From positions 186,001-250,000 of the forward strand of contig NZ_POYJ01000003.1 in the NCBI RefSeq assembly GCF_002895435.1: DNA of 64,000 bases, in the 5' to 3' direction. Positions 44,501 through 52,394 of the stretch are shown in pieces (position 1 is the stretch's first letter; every line of letters begins with the position of its first letter). Source of the stretch: Aquimarina sediminis. Its GTDB lineage: Bacteria > Bacteroidota > Bacteroidia > Flavobacteriales > Flavobacteriaceae. The translations under genes were made by a program, and so were the position numbers. A model generated the notes under the pieces. The model saw only the letters and a list, made by a program, of their open reading frames with translations. It was not told the origin of the DNA and ran no database searches.

Positions 44501-45272
44501 GTTCGCGATCAAAAGTTACTGTAAAACTACCATTGTTATTATCATTAGTATTGATACTATTACTACAGGTGGGTTGAATGTCTACAACAGGACCATCTAA
44601 TTTGGGAGAGCAATTAATGATATTGATGTTTCTAACATTTGTGAATTCTGTACCATATCCGGTTTGGAATTTGATGTTTGATTCATTTTGCCACTGACTA
44701 TTTGGGATTCCGCTTAAACTAAATAATTCTGTTAGTGTAAAGCTTGTTACTCTTTTTGTATTCAAGGATGTGGGAAAATTTACCCAATTTAACCCATCAA
44801 AACTGAATTGCCAATGATATCCATATTTTAGAACAATTTCTTGATCAGGGCAAAATTCATTTGCCGAGGGCTCTACAATGTGAATTGGGTATACAAATGT
44901 TCGAAAATTACAATCTGTAGTATTATACCCTACCAGATTGTTTTCAAACTCATTTCTTGTATATGTGTAGGTGTCATCAGAAGTACAGTCAATAGGGTCG
45001 CTAAGGGAGATCCAATGGCTGTAAAGGTGCACAGTAGCAGTATTGAAATTGTTGTTTAATTCAACAAAATCATAGTAAATATTACCTTCATTTTGGAAGG
45101 TAGCGTTATACCCTATGCCCGGGTAAACCTCTGGCGAATCAGTTGCTACATGGATATTAAGAAGGTTAGCATGTGCAGATCCTTGGATATGTGTTCTTAT
45201 TAAAAACCCATAATCTTGAGAAAGTCCAACATGCGTTGTTAAAACCAGTAGTATAAGTACTATTTTTTTCAT
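38523..45272 (-). CDS. Giant SprB-repeat surface protein with T9SS sorting domain
   Basis: 2249 aa. Signal peptide ending THVGLSQD. About 350 residues of unique sequence come first, then 20 SprB-type repeats of about 80 residues each (core: Cys ... DGSI ... GG-x-PYxYxW ... GxYxVTVTD-xN-C), and a PKD-like section. It ends with a type-A T9SS sorting domain (NLYPNPSDGKF ... GVYAVVLETPYGNAIRKVIIK). It should be exported through the outer membrane by T9SS and attached to the surface, as is SprB, the mobile gliding adhesin. The repeats show a threefold higher-order pattern. It is the last gene of the five-gene unit. Being an adhesin or surface anchor of that unit is an inference. Confidence 0.9.
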   Translation of the reverse strand: MKKIVLILLVLTTHVGLSQDYGFLIRTHIQGSAHANLLNIHVATDSPEVYPGIGYNATFQNEGNIYYDFVELNNNFNTATVHLYSHWISLSDPIDCTSDDTYTYTRNEFENNLVGYNTTDCNFRTFVYPIHIVEPSANEFCPDQEIVLKYGYHWQFSFDGLNWVNFPTSLNTKRVTSFTLTELFSLSGIPNSQWQNESNIKFQTGYGTEFTNVRNINIINCSPKLDGPVVDIQPTCSNSINTNDNNNGSFTVTFDRELDDTQNEKMNLQVYRQVGSVFDGYESKVLSKSDFTGRSYTWTPRNLPGGTYKLFWQTKSNNGVFDNIDTTPDAYDQSDPFTLTPPPALSVNGTPTPVQCFGGDDGRITVSASGGTPPYQYSIDGSTWQTSTLFDNLIKGDYTIHIKDNSGCQNSSSTITVIERFVSIPDVVGLSGLINNPTLVNGNNGRIVITVSGGSGNYTNYAWTKDGNPFTPPTGSTNTSLVSLYAGVYTIIVTDSNGCSSEVETFTLTDPDPIVVTINMTPNTLNCSYTQVNLTASATGGFLNSGGDYSYTWNTGATGATLTNVGIGTYQVTVTDQGGNNLSKSFEVQGPDPITATPIINNVSCKNGKDGNIQLNISGGTGVYTVNWTKLFDPSFSQSGVNIANLTAGSYEYVITDQNNCSINNFGTPIEITQPTIGIEVSEVTASHIDNIVFGGAIGVLEINVTNNQGTTSFDWYKNGAPFTPPAGSTNTRLINLEAGSYTVDVIDTNSCIAILAQPILITEPQLLEIGNIATTQVTCKDFADGKITVTVTGGISPYTYLWSKQGDPSFIRPDDPTIDSLEPGAYTVTVTDDSNVEISSGSINITQPDPLAISFTTTDILCYGEASGAIDITPSGGTPPYSYLWSNGETTQDITGASAIGYTVTVTDANNCNLTSTVITPSQPNAPISITQAAVTNLTGFQTGNGSIAVTTAGGTPGYTYQWRVQGTTPVIGTNPIINNLQAGSYQVTITDANNCSLITDYVVTQPDLLEVTNIQQDNAILCFGDQTATLTASVTGGVLPYTYRWYNVINSSITLATQPNIAGLGVGTYTIEITDANGNQANRTYAITEPPLLQAIYTNTDVSCNGGADGSINISVTGGTGSYSFFWSTGANTEDISGLSEGTYSVTVSDANLCQTDLTIQIKQPPAALTITNADITPASGNGLSNGNIEVSVSGGTSPYSYNWTNANNAPVGTNSNILSNLIAGSYFLTIIDAKNCSLGPVEYQVTEPDPLLVSISNTPISCFGEQGELFANVTGGVEPYSYQWFDAGNSPISTTSATGNIVSGTYRVVIVDKNNNQTEQNNIILTQPDQLDITNIDVTDVSCYNGNDGSIEISVTGGTGNYLYQWGTSISSINTHTNLIAGDYTVTVTDQNNCQVTSAIITVDQPVRYDIDSVSLIRPSNTGVSDGSISIQITGGASPYSYQWTDNTGTIILSQSNTNSISSSITNQPEGIYNILITDAIGCTLSNTYNLASPGELLVNIEQPQQISCFEGNDGILEVITTGGAGGNNYQWYKVNNNTLVGNTRILNGITAGEYYVVVSNADGISEQSAVFTVIQPLPVTANLIAAHPSCFMSNDGSITINAFGGNGVFEYRYRAINGSYNNWSPFLNTSATVINNLTDRQYQIQLRDTNGCTYQELGSIGTLSVTLNQPDLLVIDTALLSNPTGFGLTNGSITTTIAGGTTPYTYEWADVNGVLSETTAVLSGVGAGTYTLLVTDANDCTTSLPFTLTQPDQLIVSTEITSLILCNGDSNGSLRASATGGVQPYSYQWYLSGDTTPIAATNVLSNIAAGDYFVIVTDANNNTSQSSNITIGEPEMLAVDLTADYILCGGANNWSILSNVSGGTLPYTYLWDNENETTASLEDINPGMYTLTVQDSRGCTSQQSITLSPPDQLQITFTTTNPTCFEGNDGGIDLTTFGGTPPYTFNWDNGVTTEDNHALQASPYSLVITDSKGCSIFREFELFDPQELIIELGDDKTLCLGQTASFSALIDDPNATYQWTSQNGFSSKSPEITVSKTGTYTATVTNSKGCVGSSSVIVNQIDAEIKAEFLYASQVFTNEKFVVIDVTYPIPDHIEWIVPEQATILAKDQDLIELSFDKTGEYEITLVSKLGDCQDIFTQKVLVLEQENLGNESEEEPQEQLGNIREFNLYPNPSDGKFFAKVTLKEVNDISIKIFNLSNNTVLAQKKETGQKTYEIPFNLQVPSGVYAVVLETPYGNAIRKVIIK
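39330..44215 (-). repeat. SprB-type repeat array, six A-B-C triplets plus two A repeats
   Basis: Twenty coding repeats of about 80 residues. By comparing conserved residues I sort them into three types. A has Cys, DG(S/A)I and a final 'N-x-C'. B has no leading Cys but 'TG-x-G-x-(S/T)NGSI' and ends 'DANNC'. C has Cys and ends in 'D-x-N(N/G)N' without the final Cys. Repeats 1 to 18 follow A-B-C six times; repeats 19 and 20 are A-like. Each triplet is about 250 residues or 750 bp. Confidence 0.75.
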
Positions 45273-45324
45273 ATTTTACTTTTATGATAACTTTGATTCG
45301 ATAGTATCTATCTTATCGTTGTCA

Positions 45325-47415
45325 TTAATATTTTACTTCAATCTCTTTCCATTCACTTACGCTACCATCATTAAATACTGCTTTAAAGGCGTATCTATAG
45401 GTAGTATTAGGGATTAGATTTTGATCTATCCATCTATTGTTTTCGGGAGCTAGTCTTTTGTATAGTGTAAAAGACTCTTCTATACTTTTTCTATATACTT
45501 GTATCTCAACTGCAGCCTCACTATTAAATCTCCAGGTGAGGTCTATAAATTTTTGTTCTCTATCTACTGTAGCGTATAGCCCTTTTATGCCAGGCTTGAT
45601 TAATTGCCCTGGTATATTTATGATGATGGGGGGAGTGGGTTCACTTTCCAAACCACTCTGGTCTACTGTAATTAGTGTATATCTATATTTTCTGCCCGGA
45701 TTAGTTTTGGTATCTGTAAAACTGGTGATAGAATCTAAAGTAGTTTCATATACTTTTTCCCAGGATTGAGTGAGGGTGTCTGTAACATTTTTTCGATATA
45801 CCATAGTTGCAGCCCAATCATCAGACGAGCTATTAATCCATGAAAAATTTACCGCACCTTCTTCTATTTTATACGTTTTAAAAACAGGAGAGGTAGGGGG
45901 GATACGATCTGGTTTTTTTAAGGTTAATGTATCAGAAGGTACAGATTCATTATATCGATTATCTAATGCGACTAATCTATAATATACAGCTTTATCAAAA
46001 GAGGTCATGTCAATACTATCTATAAAGCTTTCATTGACAAGATTTTCTTTATTCAGTTTTGTGAATTCCTGATCTTTGCGATAGGCTCTTAAAATATCAT
46101 ATCCTTTTAAGTCCAGTTCGGCATTTTTTGCCCATTTTATAGTCACTATACCTAATGTATCTACAAGTCCTTGCAGCCCTTGTGGTTTTTTTGGAGGAAT
46201 ACTATCTATGGGTTGTACCATGGCAGGAGGGGACTCTTTATAATCCTGATCTTTGCCATATGCTTTTAGTTTAAAATAATTAATATCAGATAATGGTCCA
46301 TAGGTGATTTTTTTCTGATCTGGAGGTATGCTATCGATTACAGTTTTGTAAGGACCTACTGCTTTTTCAGCACGTAAAAGCTCAAATTTTCTGAGTTTCC
46401 ATTGTTCTTCCTTAGCAAAAGTCCATTCTAATGCTACTTCATTTTCAGAAATAATAGTTGTTGCCGAAAACAGAGGCTCTGTTTTTATTTCTTTAAAACC
46501 TATTAGTTCTGCCGCTTCAGACGGAGGGCTGGTTTCATTAAAATAATTGATTCCTACAATGCGATACCAATATTTTTTACCGTATTGAGGTATAGAATCT
46601 GTGTAAGAAACTCCAGAATATGGGGTGTCAGCTAGTTTGGTAATAGGTACATTGTTAATTTTTTTGAATACCTGACCATCTTCAGATCTTTCCAGATTAT
46701 ATGCGGTATAATAGGGTAGTAGTTGATCATATTCCCATACCAATACAAATGCATTTTTATAGAAATACCCGAAAAAGTCTGTAGGTTTTGGTAACTCTTC
46801 AACATCTTTGGTACTGATAAATACACCCGATGGTTCTACTACCATTTGTTCTTTTGGGATTGCACTTTTGATGTTGTAGAGATACTTTTCATTTTCTTTA
46901 ATATCGGTATCTACATATCCCAATCCTGCGTACTGTGCTACTTCAAAATCCTGATCAATAGCAAATAAAGAGAATCCAAATCGACGATCTAGCTCTTCAC
47001 TTTCATAAAAAACTCTGAGTAACTGATTTTCTTCTTGATTATCTACTTGAAAGGTTTCTCCATAAATGGCTTGCGCTGCAATAGCTGCCATATCATTACT
47101 CTGAATAAAACTTTCCCAGTCCTGAGGAGGTTTGGGGGTAATAGGGGCTCCGGTAAGTATTGTTTTTTCAGGAGTAGTTAACGGTTTTCCATCTCTTAAA
47201 ACAGTGGTGCGCTCTACGATAAAACCATATTGGTTACTATATTTCCAGGCATATTTATCGGTAACTGCCCATCGCAATAGTATAGCATCTTTTTTGGCAA
47301 AGGCTTTTACCACTATTTTTTTAGGAACATTTGCTTCTTTTTCTTGTGCAGAGGTACTAAGAGGAATACTTCCTAAAAGGAGGGCTATATATATAATACA
47401 ATGTTTTAATTTCAT
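45325..47415 (-). CDS. Exported protein with multiple fibronectin type III domains
   Basis: 696 aa, signal peptide ending PLSTSAQEK. It shows at least four FN3-type domains, for example PTDFFGYFYKNAFVLVWEYDQLLPYYTAYNL..., PKKPQGLQGLVDTLGIVTIKWAKNAELDLKGYDILRAY and PPTSPVFKTYKIEEGAVNFSWINSSSDDWAATMVY. There is no T9SS sorting domain at the C-terminus (ends WKEIEVKY). It starts on the base next to the 1614-aa gene's stop, so the two are certainly cotranscribed and perhaps form a complex. FN3 domains usually bind proteins, so a structural or docking role in the unit is likely. Confidence 0.85.
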   Translation of the reverse strand: MKLKHCIIYIALLLGSIPLSTSAQEKEANVPKKIVVKAFAKKDAILLRWAVTDKYAWKYSNQYGFIVERTTVLRDGKPLTTPEKTILTGAPITPKPPQDWESFIQSNDMAAIAAQAIYGETFQVDNQEENQLLRVFYESEELDRRFGFSLFAIDQDFEVAQYAGLGYVDTDIKENEKYLYNIKSAIPKEQMVVEPSGVFISTKDVEELPKPTDFFGYFYKNAFVLVWEYDQLLPYYTAYNLERSEDGQVFKKINNVPITKLADTPYSGVSYTDSIPQYGKKYWYRIVGINYFNETSPPSEAAELIGFKEIKTEPLFSATTIISENEVALEWTFAKEEQWKLRKFELLRAEKAVGPYKTVIDSIPPDQKKITYGPLSDINYFKLKAYGKDQDYKESPPAMVQPIDSIPPKKPQGLQGLVDTLGIVTIKWAKNAELDLKGYDILRAYRKDQEFTKLNKENLVNESFIDSIDMTSFDKAVYYRLVALDNRYNESVPSDTLTLKKPDRIPPTSPVFKTYKIEEGAVNFSWINSSSDDWAATMVYRKNVTDTLTQSWEKVYETTLDSITSFTDTKTNPGRKYRYTLITVDQSGLESEPTPPIIINIPGQLIKPGIKGLYATVDREQKFIDLTWRFNSEAAVEIQVYRKSIEESFTLYKRLAPENNRWIDQNLIPNTTYRYAFKAVFNDGSVSEWKEIEVKY

Positions 47416-50400
47416 TTAGAAGTAATTTTTATAGTCTACCTTGATTTTGTTACCAGAATCTTTGTTTGGGAGTGTATACTGAAACTCTACCTGGTATTTT
47501 TCTACATTTATATACGGAAATACACCATCTATGATATATTTATATTTTTCATAAGCATTGATGTCTATACTGCTGGTATTTAAATATCTGTTTACGATCA
47601 CATATTGCAGGTGTACGTAATCCTCTTTGTAAGCTGCAGCAAGATTCCATCGAAATGGAAAGCGTTCTCTTAAATAATCATTTTCAGGATTGTTTTGTAC
47701 ATACTCACTATAGGTTAAAGAAGGCTTGATATTTTTCAAAGGAGGTGTGCCCAATATGGATTCATCTCTATTCACTCTGATATCAGTATCCAGGGGATAG
47801 TTTTGATATAGTAATGGATAAATTTCTTTTTCATAATAATCATCATTGGTCATACCAACACCCGACATTAAAGGCTTGTTTGAAGTATATCTGGTACCTA
47901 ATACTTCATTGACATCAAAGGGTTCAAAATTTGCAATTCGCAGTTCTAGTTGTGCAGCATTTGACGAACCATCAATGAAGGTATAGTAATCAGTTATATC
48001 CATTGCTCTTATTTTCTCTTTAAAAGTATTATACCTACTGGTGTTAAAATTGAATTCCAATCGAGTTAGGGAAGCATCAGAAGAAGCACTTCCTGAAAGG
48101 GTGTTTTGAGAAATGGAAACATCTTCACTTACATCGGTATATGTTTTTGTAGCGGTATTATTATCACTTTCCGAGCCTAACTTTGAAGTTATTAATTTAT
48201 ATACTACCCCTGTTTCGTTTGGTAGTCGTGGTAGGGAAAAGGTTATTATATTATCTGCCGGATCATAAGAAAATTGTGTTTTTACTGATTCTCCATTTTC
48301 AGTTATAAAGAACAGTTCATCTTTATATCCATCTGTTCCAAACAAATAGTCCTGTCCACGTTCTAGTTGTACATATCCTGTGTTGCTTTCTTTGGGAAGC
48401 ACATATCGCTGATCTACTATCGGATACATATATTCGATATTCTTATGTGGTATTTTTGTTGGGGCTTTACCTGTAGTAAAAGCTATTGTTTTTTCTTCTA
48501 CGATAGGTTGACCGTTTTCCATAACTGCAACCCATTGTCCTCCGTTATATTCATTAAATTGCACTTTTACGGTAGCGGTTATCTTTTTCTCTGGAGGTAA
48601 GATGTCGTTAGGCTCAAAGACCAAGATATCTTTACTGGTATTCCAAACAGGTTCACCTTGTAGTGTTGTAGCCCCATCTTTTATGGTGATTTCTTTGAGC
48701 TCGACCTGATATTTTTTAGTGCCATGATCATCATTGATTTCTACCACTTCTCCTATTGGAACATTAAAAGCCACTTGTACAGCATCAAACACATCTACTT
48801 TGTCACTATTGTTTTCTGGAGAAATATCTGAAATAATGACTACTTCCTGTAGACCAGTTTTACCTACAATTTCACACTCTTCACCTAAAGTAACTTTAAG
48901 TCGTGCCTGTACCGTTACGATACCTAAGATTCTTACTTTTACTCCTGCATATCCTTTTACAAACCAAGGGTTGGGGAGTTGACCTTGAGCCAAAACGGCT
49001 ACTCCTGCTTTTAGAATAGGGATTCTTTTTCTAAATCCAAAGATCTTAATCTGGGCACCGATCTCTCCTTGTAAGAATGCATAGAGTTGCCCTGTTGCAT
49101 ACCAGCCATCCATACCTAATGGTCCTGCTTTTCCTTTACAATGGGCATCGCCAAAATCTTTGAGCATAAGGTCAAACCCTACACCGGCTCTTACCGATGC
49201 GTAGATGATACCCCAGTCGAAGCTTTTTCCTATTTCTACATAGGCTCCAAAAGCATATCCTGTACCTCGTGCGAGTTGGCTGTTAAAGTTTCTCCCAAAA
49301 AGTAATTCGTCTCCTTTTAGGTTAAGGATATCTATAACTTCAGGTTTTGGTAATGCAGGATCAGGAAGGATGGTTCCTGTCATATAATAGAGGTCAAAAG
49401 AAGCATCAAAAGGTCCAATCGGGATACCGGCTACACCAAAACGTTTGGTTGGAGTACCGATGTAGATATACCAATCCTCTGGAGCATCATAGAACTCTAT
49501 ATACCCTAATCTGTTTTTCTCTCCGGCACCTTTGATCATACCAAGGTTAAGAAATACATCAAACATCCCCCAGTAGGTATCATTTCTAAAATCAAAATCA
49601 ATTGCCAATTGTGCGGCAAATTGCTCCTTGCCGGTCAAGATATTAGGAAACACTTCACTAGCAAAGTATTTAATGCCTTCTTTGTCGATAGACATTTCAT
49701 GAAAATTGCTAATAGACTGTTCTTTTTCTGCCAATTTTTTCTGCATCCCCTCGACCGTTCCAAATGGGGTAGTACTACCTCCGCTATCAGAATTCATTAG
49801 TGCAGCTCCACCATAAAACCCTAGTCTGCTAATTCCTCCACCGGCAGATTCGCTGTTAAAGCTCATTTCAATAGCGCAGAGTCCTGTAAAGGTTGCTGAT
49901 TTTTTTACTTTAAAAGCTGCCATGGCTTTAAAACCGAATTCGGTATCTCTATCAGGGCGATAATAGATTCCCGACATACTCCCTGCACGTTCATCCATTC
50001 CCGCTTTTCGCATGTGGTGATATACACCACCACCGATATCATAAATTTTTAAAGCTTTATTATTGTTGTCGGATACAGGTTTACCAAAGGCATCAACATA
50101 CCAATATCTAAAATCATCTTGTCGACCGAAAATTCCTTTGGCATCCATCTCTATTTTTAGACTTTCAGAGTATAATCGAAGTTTTCCAGAAAGTCCTTTG
50201 CCATAAATGGGGTTGTCTCTAAAGAAGGCAAGCTTACCATTAAACTCAAAGCTTTTTCGTTTTACATCGACTTCGACTTCATCGATTTCTATTTTATCAA
50301 ACTGCCATTTTAGGTAGTCGCCCTCATGTAATTTTCCTATAATGCGAAGTTTAACATCTCCTTTTATCCCTGATTTATCAAGGTTGAGGTAGCTGTTAAG

Positions 50401-52260
50401 TCCTATTTCTGCGCGATCATCTTCATATACTTTTGCCTTAATATCATAAAAACCTAATTCGAATCCAGCAAGTTTAGGAAGTGCTATGGTATCTTTAAAT
50501 CCCATATATTTGATAGAGAGGTAAGGGCGTACTTTGGTTTGGATCTTAAAATTCTGAAAGGCGAGACCATCAAAATTAAGGGATTCGATTTCATTATCCT
50601 CCATATTTTGTGAAGAGGTATTGTCTAAAGTCTCCCTTTGTTCCTTGTTAAAAGCCATAAGCCCTGTTAGATTGGCTTCGGGATGAAATTTTCCGTTTTC
50701 TACTTCCATCTTTATATAGGATTCGGGAAATAGTTTTGCTTTGCTTTTAAAAATATTAAAATCGACATCATCCGTTACCTCGACCCGAATACTATAATGC
50801 TGGTCTGCTGTAATCAATCCTTTGTATGCCAGAGCTCCATTACCTTTGGAGTCTGATTTGCTAATTGGCAGTACCAGATCTCCACTAAAATCGGCTTTGA
50901 TAAAATGATTGACTTGTATATCTACATTTATAGAATCTAGTGAGTATTGCCATTTGTTGGCATTCCCTTCATTAATACTAAAGAGGTTGGAGGCAAAAAA
51001 GTTACCAGAAACTCCAAAGTTATCGATTAACAGACCTTTGGCACCAAAAGAAATACGCTCTTTTGATTTTGTAATCTGAAACTCCGGGGGCAGGGTAATG
51101 CTTACTTCTTCACCATAGAAACCGCGCCACAACTCTTTTTGACTAGAGGGGATCAATTGTTGTTCGTCATAGATCTTAGGAAAATCTACTAATGGTGAAT
51201 TTTTGGTATCACTAAGATCCAACACTACATTGTGCATTTTGAATGCCCAGCCCGGTAGGGGTTTAAGTTCGAATTTTGGTAAATCCAGCTCAATTAAAAG
51301 ATCCTGTAGTGAGGAGGTTACAAAACTAAAGCTGGCACCAACATAGCTTTCATTACCAGCAGGATTTTTACCGTCTTGCGGTGTTGTTTCTCCTGGGAAT
51401 TTTTTGGTGCCATCTTCATTTAGTGGGATAGCTACTGTTTTGGCGATTCGCACATCGGCTTCGAGGGCTACCTCTTTTACCTTACCGGTACAGTCTATAG
51501 TGATATAGGTTTGTTTTGTTGCGCTACCATCATTTTCTAATCCTCCTTTGAAAGTGATGATCCATTGCCCGCCACTTTGCCCTATCGGGAAATCCCCCAG
51601 CAGGTTGAGTTGTGCTTCGCCATAGATTCCTCCTTCGTGTGATAGTTTTACATTGTTGGCTCCAAAAAATAACTCGGTACTTAATTCACCCAGAGTAAGT
51701 TTGGCAAACAAATCTACTTCTGAGTAGTTGGCATGCAGTTTGGCTTTTACAATACCAATAGTAATAGATGAATTGGGAGATACCTGTTTTTTGATTCCTA
51801 CAGGAAATTGAAGTAACTCTTTACCACTGATGATATTTATAAAATTTTCCTGTTTTTCTATTTCTTTAAAGAGCTCTTTGGCTTTACTCACCAAGGAGTC
51901 GGTTTTTGGGGTAGGTTTATAGATTTTTTTGATGTAATCTTTGGTAAACTCTGCTAGTCCCTGAAAGAAATTTTCGGTAGGAGCGCCCGTTGATGAGGTT
52001 TCTAATTTTGGAAAAGATCGAAACTGCCTGGTATCATAGGTGCGCAAAGCATAGGCACTACCCGCCTGGTCTTTGATACGCTTTGCTTTGAAGGCTGCTA
52101 ACCGTTTACTAGCTTCTTCATCCAATCCTTTTGCCATAGGATTCTCGAATATGGGTGGTACCGTATTGTTTTTGGATACTAATAACGAATCTTTACCGGT
52201 ATTGGCAAGGCAGGTCACCGATAGGAGTAGGGTAAGTATGAGTAGGTGGTAATTTTTCAT
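47416..52260 (-). CDS. Giant beta-rich exported protein of the five-gene unit
   Basis: 1614 aa, signal peptide ending VTCLANTGKD. Most of it (about residues 150-1100) is made of long alternating beta strands (GEAQLNLLGDF, GAKGLLIDNFGVSGNFFASNLF, GFKAMAAFKVKK...) resembling a beta-sheet or barrel-like scaffold; no family is recognised. Near residues 1140-1260 is an SbsA-like Ig domain (Big_5 type: ISPENNSDKVDVFDAVQVAFNVPIGE ... KKITATVKVQF). No T9SS sorting domain is present. It lies between the 1673-aa and 696-aa genes. Size, position and partners suggest a structural part of a cell-surface complex, but nothing shows its actual role. Confidence 0.75.
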   Translation of the reverse strand: MKNYHLLILTLLLSVTCLANTGKDSLLVSKNNTVPPIFENPMAKGLDEEASKRLAAFKAKRIKDQAGSAYALRTYDTRQFRSFPKLETSSTGAPTENFFQGLAEFTKDYIKKIYKPTPKTDSLVSKAKELFKEIEKQENFINIISGKELLQFPVGIKKQVSPNSSITIGIVKAKLHANYSEVDLFAKLTLGELSTELFFGANNVKLSHEGGIYGEAQLNLLGDFPIGQSGGQWIITFKGGLENDGSATKQTYITIDCTGKVKEVALEADVRIAKTVAIPLNEDGTKKFPGETTPQDGKNPAGNESYVGASFSFVTSSLQDLLIELDLPKFELKPLPGWAFKMHNVVLDLSDTKNSPLVDFPKIYDEQQLIPSSQKELWRGFYGEEVSITLPPEFQITKSKERISFGAKGLLIDNFGVSGNFFASNLFSINEGNANKWQYSLDSINVDIQVNHFIKADFSGDLVLPISKSDSKGNGALAYKGLITADQHYSIRVEVTDDVDFNIFKSKAKLFPESYIKMEVENGKFHPEANLTGLMAFNKEQRETLDNTSSQNMEDNEIESLNFDGLAFQNFKIQTKVRPYLSIKYMGFKDTIALPKLAGFELGFYDIKAKVYEDDRAEIGLNSYLNLDKSGIKGDVKLRIIGKLHEGDYLKWQFDKIEIDEVEVDVKRKSFEFNGKLAFFRDNPIYGKGLSGKLRLYSESLKIEMDAKGIFGRQDDFRYWYVDAFGKPVSDNNNKALKIYDIGGGVYHHMRKAGMDERAGSMSGIYYRPDRDTEFGFKAMAAFKVKKSATFTGLCAIEMSFNSESAGGGISRLGFYGGAALMNSDSGGSTTPFGTVEGMQKKLAEKEQSISNFHEMSIDKEGIKYFASEVFPNILTGKEQFAAQLAIDFDFRNDTYWGMFDVFLNLGMIKGAGEKNRLGYIEFYDAPEDWYIYIGTPTKRFGVAGIPIGPFDASFDLYYMTGTILPDPALPKPEVIDILNLKGDELLFGRNFNSQLARGTGYAFGAYVEIGKSFDWGIIYASVRAGVGFDLMLKDFGDAHCKGKAGPLGMDGWYATGQLYAFLQGEIGAQIKIFGFRKRIPILKAGVAVLAQGQLPNPWFVKGYAGVKVRILGIVTVQARLKVTLGEECEIVGKTGLQEVVIISDISPENNSDKVDVFDAVQVAFNVPIGEVVEINDDHGTKKYQVELKEITIKDGATTLQGEPVWNTSKDILVFEPNDILPPEKKITATVKVQFNEYNGGQWVAVMENGQPIVEEKTIAFTTGKAPTKIPHKNIEYMYPIVDQRYVLPKESNTGYVQLERGQDYLFGTDGYKDELFFITENGESVKTQFSYDPADNIITFSLPRLPNETGVVYKLITSKLGSESDNNTATKTYTDVSEDVSISQNTLSGSASSDASLTRLEFNFNTSRYNTFKEKIRAMDITDYYTFIDGSSNAAQLELRIANFEPFDVNEVLGTRYTSNKPLMSGVGMTNDDYYEKEIYPLLYQNYPLDTDIRVNRDESILGTPPLKNIKPSLTYSEYVQNNPENDYLRERFPFRWNLAAAYKEDYVHLQYVIVNRYLNTSSIDINAYEKYKYIIDGVFPYINVEKYQVEFQYTLPNKDSGNKIKVDYKNYF

Positions 52261-52394
52261 CCTTTGGAGGTTATTTTATTTTTAAATGTTTTCTTGCTCA
52301 AACGAGTATTCGATTTTACAGTTATTGTTGAGTATGTTACTTCTTAATTTATACTGTTAGCATAGTTTTTTTGCACTCTTCCAGTTATGAGGGA